Positions 12,046 to 64,000 of a stretch of DNA of 64,000 bases are shown here, in pieces. How positions within the stretch are numbered: the first letter of the stretch is position 1; each line of letters opens with the position of its first letter. The stretch spans positions 1,264,846-1,328,845 of the forward strand of contig JARCOQ010000006.1 in assembly GCA_029207755.1 (NCBI GenBank), written 5' to 3'. The position numbers and the translations under genes were made by a program. Below the pieces are notes generated by a model that was not told where the DNA came from, did not search any database, and worked only from the letters and a program-made list of their open reading frames with translations. Source of the stretch: Chamaea fasciata. Taxonomy: Eukaryota; Chordata; Aves; Passeriformes; Sylviidae.

Positions 12046-13059
12046 CTTTATGAGGGATAAAAAACGTTCCGATTTTTATCAGATTCCAGGGATCGGTTCT
12101 TTGGGAAGGCCGGGATGGGAACGGGAAAAGCAGACGGGAAAAATTGAACTCGTTTTCCGACAAAGCCGGAGCAGTCTCACGGCTCGTTTCTCGGGAATCT
12201 TGGGAACTCCCAATCATCCCTCAATCCCGGGGTTTGGGCTTTTCTGGGATGAATCCCGCTAAAAAACGCCAGGTTATCCATGGAAAAAGCCGATTCCAGG
12301 ACTTCCCAGGTTATCAGTTTTAACCTTCAAATTCATCGTCACCTTTTCCACGGCTGCGTTTTCCAGAGGGGGGAAATTCCAGCGCCGGGAATCCTGGGAA
12401 AGCCTGGAAGGGGTCAGGCCTCAAGGCAAGGCTGAAATGCCTCGCGTCACTCAAAATCCCGGGAAATCTGCAGCTTCCCACGGGAAAAGTGATGGAATTG
12501 GGGAGGCGGGAGGCCACGGTGGGGGTTTTTAGGGATCATCCCACGGGATCAGCGCTCCCGTTGGATCTGCGCTCCCGGGAATGAGCAGGGGAGGTCAAAC
12601 CAACAAATCCAGCTGCCGACGGCTCCCAAAAAAATTTTTATGGAAGCACCTTGACCCGGATCCCATTTCCGCGCACCACCTCCCTCTTCTCCAACTGCTC
12701 CAGGAAAATCCGGGATTGTGGGTGGAAAACTCTCCCTTTGGAGCGGATAAAACCAGGCAGCGCCTGGAAATTTGGTCTTATTGAGCAGGAAAATCAATCC
12801 AGCTCATTCCCGGGGATTTTTTGGGGATGGACGCTGGAGATTGAGGGAATTCGGGTGTGGGATGGAAGTTTTCCAGCTCCACCGGGTCCTGGAGGGAATG
12901 GGAGCACAACGGGGGTGTGGGGCGTGGAGGGTCCCAAAGGAGCTGCCACAGTTGGGAATTCCAGGCTGGAATTACTCCCGGCATCAGGCCGAGGAAATCC
13001 GGGATCAGGGAAACACTCAAACAGCGGAACGTTGGGAAATTAACTTCCATGCACGGGCA
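12046..13059. other. 3' flank, no gene seen
   Basis: No repeat or coding segment recognised. Open frames are short and made of Phe/Pro/Gly/Ser-biased sequence from TTCC/GGAA words. Confidence 0.6.
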
Positions 13060-13425
13060 GGGAATCCTGGAATCATGGACTGGGCTGGGTGGGAAGGGAC
13101 CTTGTGGATCATCCCATTCCCACCCCATCCATGGGCAGGGACAGCTCCAACCATCCCAGGTGGATCCAAATCCCATCCATCCCGGCCTTGGGCATTCCCA
13201 GGGATCCAGGGAAATCTGGGAATTCCAGCCCAGCCCCTGCCCACCCTCCCAGGCAGGAATTGCTAATTCCCAAGATCCCGGCCCAATGTCCCCTTTCCCA
13301 GTGGGAAGCCATTCCCTGTGTCCTGTCCCTCCAGGCCTTGGCCCCAGCCCCTCTCCAGCTCTCCTGGAGCCCCTTTGGGCACTCTGAGCATTCCCGGGAA
13401 TTTTTTCCCTTCTCCACAATCCCAG
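13060..13425 (-). mobile_element. CR1 LINE 3' fragment, common type
   Basis: GGGTGGGAAGGGACCTTGTG, CCCAGGTGGATCCAAATCCC, GTGGGAAGCCATTCCCTGTG, CTCTCCTGGAGCCCC and GCATTCCCGGGAATTTT in order. Confidence 0.9.
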
Positions 13426-13934
13426 TTTTCCCATTCCCGCTCCCAAGAGGAGCCGCGGTTCCATCCCCGCAATGAAAACACCGGGCGCGGGAAGGTTTCG
13501 GAGCGTTTCTTTGGGAATCACAGTGCTTGGGGGCATTACTGCGGATAAGGCAGGCACGGCTGAGCCAGGACAAATTCCAGGCAATTCCCTGGAAAACCGG
13601 AAGCCACAGGGAATTCTCTCGACAGCTCCCACCTGGATTTGGAGGAGACACAACCAGGCCCGGAGTTGGACGTGCTTGTTCAGGGGAAAAAAATAAAACG
13701 GGATGGAGTTGGTTTTTCCGGATGCTCCGACCTGAATTCCCCCACCGGAATCCCGCGGGATCCTCTCGGCATGAAAACTGGGCAGGGAGCACGGATTTCC
13801 CTCTGGAAATCCCTGTCCTCATGGAATCGGGTGCCCTGGATCCTTCCCTCCCGTCCCAGCTGAGCCAGGGGAATGCTGGGAATAAAACCAGGATTTCCCA
13901 CTGGAAGCGACTCTGGAGCGAATCCCAAACTTCC

Positions 13935-14075
13935 AAGCCCGTCCCATTCCAGGCGTTCCACAATCCCAGGAGGCTCCGATCCTTATCCAGGCTGGCCTTG
14001 GACATTCCAAAGGCAACCCACGGTCTTCCTGACGGGATGGGGGATGAGCGTCCCACCTGTGGCATTCCAAGATGG
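13935..14075 (-). mobile_element. Possible degraded CR1 fragment
   Basis: Weak match: CACAATCCCAGGAGGCTCCG, CAGGCTGGCCTTGGACATTCC. Confidence 0.45.
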
Positions 14076-14763
14076 ATCACGCATCCATCCGGAGCTCTCG
14101 GCTCCAAGATTTTGGGTTGGGATCACGGGGAATTACACCCCAGGGTGGGAAATCCCGGAATCCCTGCGAATCCAAGAGATCTCAAAACCTGAATTCCCAC
14201 TGGCGATTCCAGGAGAGCGCTCAGGGAATTCCGGATTCCCGCTGGCACAGCCGGTGGGAAAAGAGCCGGGACCAACATTCCCATAAAAACCCAAATTCCC
14301 AATCCCAGCAAAAGCCAAACAGGAGCAACTTTTGTCCTCGGATCCTCCGGGATAATAAAACCTCTGGAAAACTGGAGCGAATCCTGGTGGTTTGATGGCG
14401 GCTATAAACAGGGAATGGGGCCGGGAGGATTTTAGGGAAAAGAAAAAAAAAAAAAACAACAACGAAGGAAAACGAAGCGTTTAACGACGGAAAACGAAAC
14501 CTCCGCCCCGGGATGTGCAAATCCGGAGCCGATTCCTCCGCTCCCAGATTTTTTTTGGGAAAGGGCCACGGATGAGCCAAAGCTCAGCAGCAGCGGGGGT
14601 GGGGTTATTAATCCCTAAAAAGAAATCCCCGTAAATCCCAAAGCCGCCCGTTTTTCCCTGAGGAAAACACGGAGCAGGAGCTGCCCCGGGAGCTGTTTCC
14701 ATGAGAATCCCGGGATTTAATCCCCCGTGGATTGCATCCCGATCCAACAAAGAAATTGGGCTG

Positions 14764-14865
14764 GGTTTTTAATAATATAACTAATAATAGTAATAAATTT
14801 TTAATTAATAAAATGAAAATTAAATTCCTTATTTTTTAAAGTTTAAAATTAGTTTAAAAATCCCG
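14764..14865. other. AT-rich island downstream of DYSF
   Basis: About 100 bp of TAATAA/ATTAAT words with several ATTAAA hexamers on the minus strand. It could be where DYSF transcripts are polyadenylated, or simply an AT islet. Confidence 0.6.
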
Positions 14866-15129
14866 GCCAGAGCGGGGCGGGAGCTGCCCTCAGCACAGGT
14901 TTTCCTGGGAAATCGATCCCTCGGGATCACTTTTCCTGGAGCAGCCAGAGCTCCAAGGAAAACGTGGAATCGGGGATAAGTCTCATCCTGCTGAGGGGAG
15001 GGCGGGAATTTCTCCGATCAGCCAAGGCGCCGGAGGGGCGGGATATTAATGGGATTTTTTTCCGATGGAAAAATGGGATTTGATTCCACGCAGGATGAGA
15101 ATTTTCCTCCCAGCGCTGGGAAACCCTGG

Positions 15130-15230
15130 GAATCGTGGAATTACGGAACCATCCGGGGCGGGAAAAACCTCCGAGGTCAAATCCAACCCTGCCAAGGTCA
15201 CCGATCCCCGAACGCCGCATCCCACGGGAT
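15130..15230 (-). mobile_element. CR1 3' terminus, second subfamily
   Basis: GGAATCGTGGAATTACGGAA followed by GGTCAAATCCAACCCTGCC and CGAACGCCGCATCCC. Confidence 0.6.
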
Positions 15231-15479
15231 CGTCCCTCTCCAGGGACAGGAGGAGGGAGCAGGAAAAGCGGGAATGTCCCAGCATTCCCAGCCCATCCAT
15301 GGGAGGCTGAGCAGGTCGTGGATCGTGGGGTTTGTTTGGAGAACAAATCCCATCCCGGGATGGATCTGTCGCTCCGTTAATCCCTGGCAGCCGCGACTTT
15401 GGGTTGGGGATGTTTTCCGTGAGAATCTTTGGGAATACGAGGGAAAATTTTGGATTTTAAAGGAATAATGAGTGAGGCT

Positions 15480-15795
15480 CATCCCGGAGAAAAGGAGGAT
15501 CCAGAGGGATCCGGTGGCTCGGCACAAGTCCCTGAAAGATTCGGAGCCGGGTGGGAGTTGGGATCTGATCCCGGGGAATAACAGGAAAAGAGGGAACGGC
15601 CTCAGGAGAGGCTCGGGGTGGACAGCAGCAGGAATTTCCTCACGGAAAGGGCGCTCGGGCCTCGGAATTAGCCAGGAAAATTTGGAATCCCCATCCCTGG
15701 AGGTGTCCAAGGAATTCCTGGATGTGGCACTCGGTGCCGAGGTGGAAATTTGATGATCCCAAAGGTCTTTTCCAGCCTCTGGGATTCTGGGATTC
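15480..15795 (+). mobile_element. CR1 3' fragment, second subfamily
   Basis: CACAAGTCCCTGAAAG, GGACAGCAGCAGGAATTTCC, CCCTGGAGGTGTCCAAGGAA, TGTGGCACTCGGTGCCGAGG and a terminal GGGATTCTGGGATTCTG (the CR1 octamer end). It lies antisense within the DYSF 3' flank. Confidence 0.88.
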
Positions 15796-16564
15796 TGCAA
15801 ATCCTGACACGAAAAAGAATTCCCAAAAAAAAAAAAAAAAGGTGGCAGGAAGACAGCGGGAGAGGAGGAAATCAAAGCCCAGCTGCTCCTGGGATCTCCT
15901 CTCCCAGCTGGAACGGGAGACCTGTGGGATTGTGGAGCAGCTCCAAGGGAAAACCAGCTCCGGAATTCCATGGTGGAACGGCAAAGGCCTCAGAATCCAA
16001 GAGAAACGGGGATTTGGAGGAGCACCAGCTCCAAATCCCGGGTTTTGCACCGCGGCCTTTCCCATTCCCGGGGTTTCAGCTTCGGGAAAGCGACGCGTCA
16101 TCCCTGGCATCCCGGTTTTCCAACACATTTTTCCATAGGTTGACAATAGATAAACGGGATAACACGGGGGGAAAAGGGAAACCGAGGCTGGATCAGAGAG
16201 AGCCCCAGAAAGTGCCTGGAATCCGTGGGATTGGCTCAGGCCGGCAAATCCCAAATCCTTCCCTGAGGATTCTCTGCACATTCCCAATTTACGGATGGAG
16301 AGGTCCTTTCCCCGCTCCCTCCCGGGATTTTCGCCGGATTTGGGGATTTACCAACCAGGAAAACTCCAACAGAACACGGAAGGCTGGAAAACCAGGAATA
16401 TTTTGGTGGGAGGTCTTTGGTTTCGTGACGCTTTCCCGGGTGGAATTCCGAAGGGGAAGCGGAGCCTTTGGCAGCAGCTGGAGGCCGGGATGAGGTTGTT
16501 CCTTCTGCGCTTCCGGAGGCAAAATTCCTTCCCAGAATTCCCAGGCAGGCGCAGGGCAGCAGCT

Positions 16565-63158
<46,594 letters not shown>

Positions 63159-64000
63159 CTGCGAGGAAAACCGCGGAAAGTCGGGAATGCCGGGATCACC
63201 TCCGGGATTCCCTGGATGGAATTCTCCGGGGTGCCCAAGAGGAGTCTGGGCTTTCCAGCGTCCCCTAGAATCCTAAAATTTAGGTTGGAAAAGCTCCTGG
63301 AGGTTCTCGAGTTCTCCTGATTCCCCATTGGCTTTGGAATTTTGGCGGGAAAAGGAGCGGTTTCCAAGGCTGAGAATTCCCATCTGCGGATCCCATGGGG
63401 AAAAAGGGGGATGGGAATAATCCCACCAGGAGTTTTGGGAGCTGGGATTTTATAAGATGGGAGCAGCTCGTGGAAAACGCCACGGAGCCGCTTTTATCCC
63501 AAAGGGATCAACTCCGGATTGGAGGGAAAACCAGAGCAAGGAAAGAGGGAGGAAAAAAAATGCGCCAAAAAGGAGAGGGAAAAGAAAAAAAAATTCCATA
63601 AAAACACAGAATGGGAACTTAGCGCTGCTTTGGCTCTCGCGGAATCACTGGAGAAGCGGAGGATTGGGAAACCCAAAGTGCGGAAAAACCCGGGAACACA
63701 CGGGGCGGATAACGGGAAAACGGGAAGCAGGGAACGAGCGGCCGGGCCGATAACATTCCCGAGGTTGGAAATCCGGGAATGGGAGAAGCCGTTCCCGACC
63801 CCGTTTGAGAACAGCGAAGATTAGGCAGCGGTTCAGTTTGCGGATAAATTGCAAGAAATTTGTGACAATTCCCGGTTTCGTTCCTCCCGGGGCGAAAATT
63901 GGCGGTTTTGGGGTTTGTGGAACGGAAGCGGAAAGCAACCTACGGAGGAAAAAATTGAAGGAACGCCTTTCGAGACCTCCGGAGGGAAAAATTGAACGAA
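63159..64000 (-). other. DYSF intron 30 (partial)
   Basis: Sequence upstream of exon 31. No further ferlin exon or repeat family was recognised before the window ends. Confidence 0.7.

Larger units (their letters stand above)
14715..16564 (-). other. DYSF: DYSF 3' untranslated region and immediate downstream DNA, end uncertain
   Basis: No AATAAA is visible on the minus strand in the 1.5 kb after the stop codon. The first hexamers I noticed are ATTAAA-type signals in and beside an AT-rich stretch near 14715-14860, which would give an untranslated region of about 1.7-1.85 kb. It would contain a CR1 fragment in antisense orientation. The true cleavage site may use a variant hexamer nearer the stop. 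Confidence 0.3.

Noticed and set aside
1..16564. A second gene downstream of DYSF
   Set aside because: I looked for splice-bounded or long coding segments on both strands and saw none; only repeats and short biased frames.

Overview
The window is vertebrate nuclear DNA, almost certainly from a bird and probably a songbird. Two things show this. The single recognisable gene is a ferlin split into 25 short exons with GT/AG splice sites. The introns and flank carry about forty 3'-end fragments of CR1, the dominant avian LINE, in both orientations. High GC, compact introns and many minisatellites suggest a microchromosome (inference).

The gene is dysferlin (DYSF) on the minus strand, with its 3' end at low coordinates. 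Positions 63158 down to 16565 hold what correspond to human exons 31 to 55, numbered by counting back from the stop codon. Joined, they give 2901 nt: an uninterrupted frame of 966 residues plus stop, with compatible phase at all 24 junctions. They encode the C2D, C2E, C2F and C2G domains, the linkers between them, the single C-terminal transmembrane helix and the short tail ending KPFN. The N-terminal half (C2A-C2C, FerA, DysF) lies beyond position 64000.

Layout. 1-16564: 3' untranslated and intergenic DNA with CR1 fragments, an 830-bp (GGGAT)n-type block (4.4-5.25 kb) and a 20-bp array (10.85-11.5 kb); no second gene seen. 16565-21947: exons 55-51 (tail, membrane helix, end of C2G), with a 20-bp array in intron 54 and a 35-bp array in intron 53. 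21948-29596: intron 50, repeats only. 29597-33292: exons 50-47 (C2G). 33293-36925: intron 46 with a CATC array. 36926-43669: exons 46-41 (C2F and preceding linker), with an 11-bp array in intron 43. 43670-50535: intron 40. 50536-59449: exons 40-33 (C2E and part of C2D), including two microexons. 59450-63158: exons 32-31 (start of C2D), separated by a 34-bp array and a 620-bp polypyrimidine tract. 63159-64000: intron 30.

I found no undescribed multi-gene system. The most unusual content is structural: many unrelated minisatellites in one gene, several directly against splice sites; a partial duplication of exon 37 including its splice donor; and a head-to-tail CR1 dimer that recurs with the same junction.
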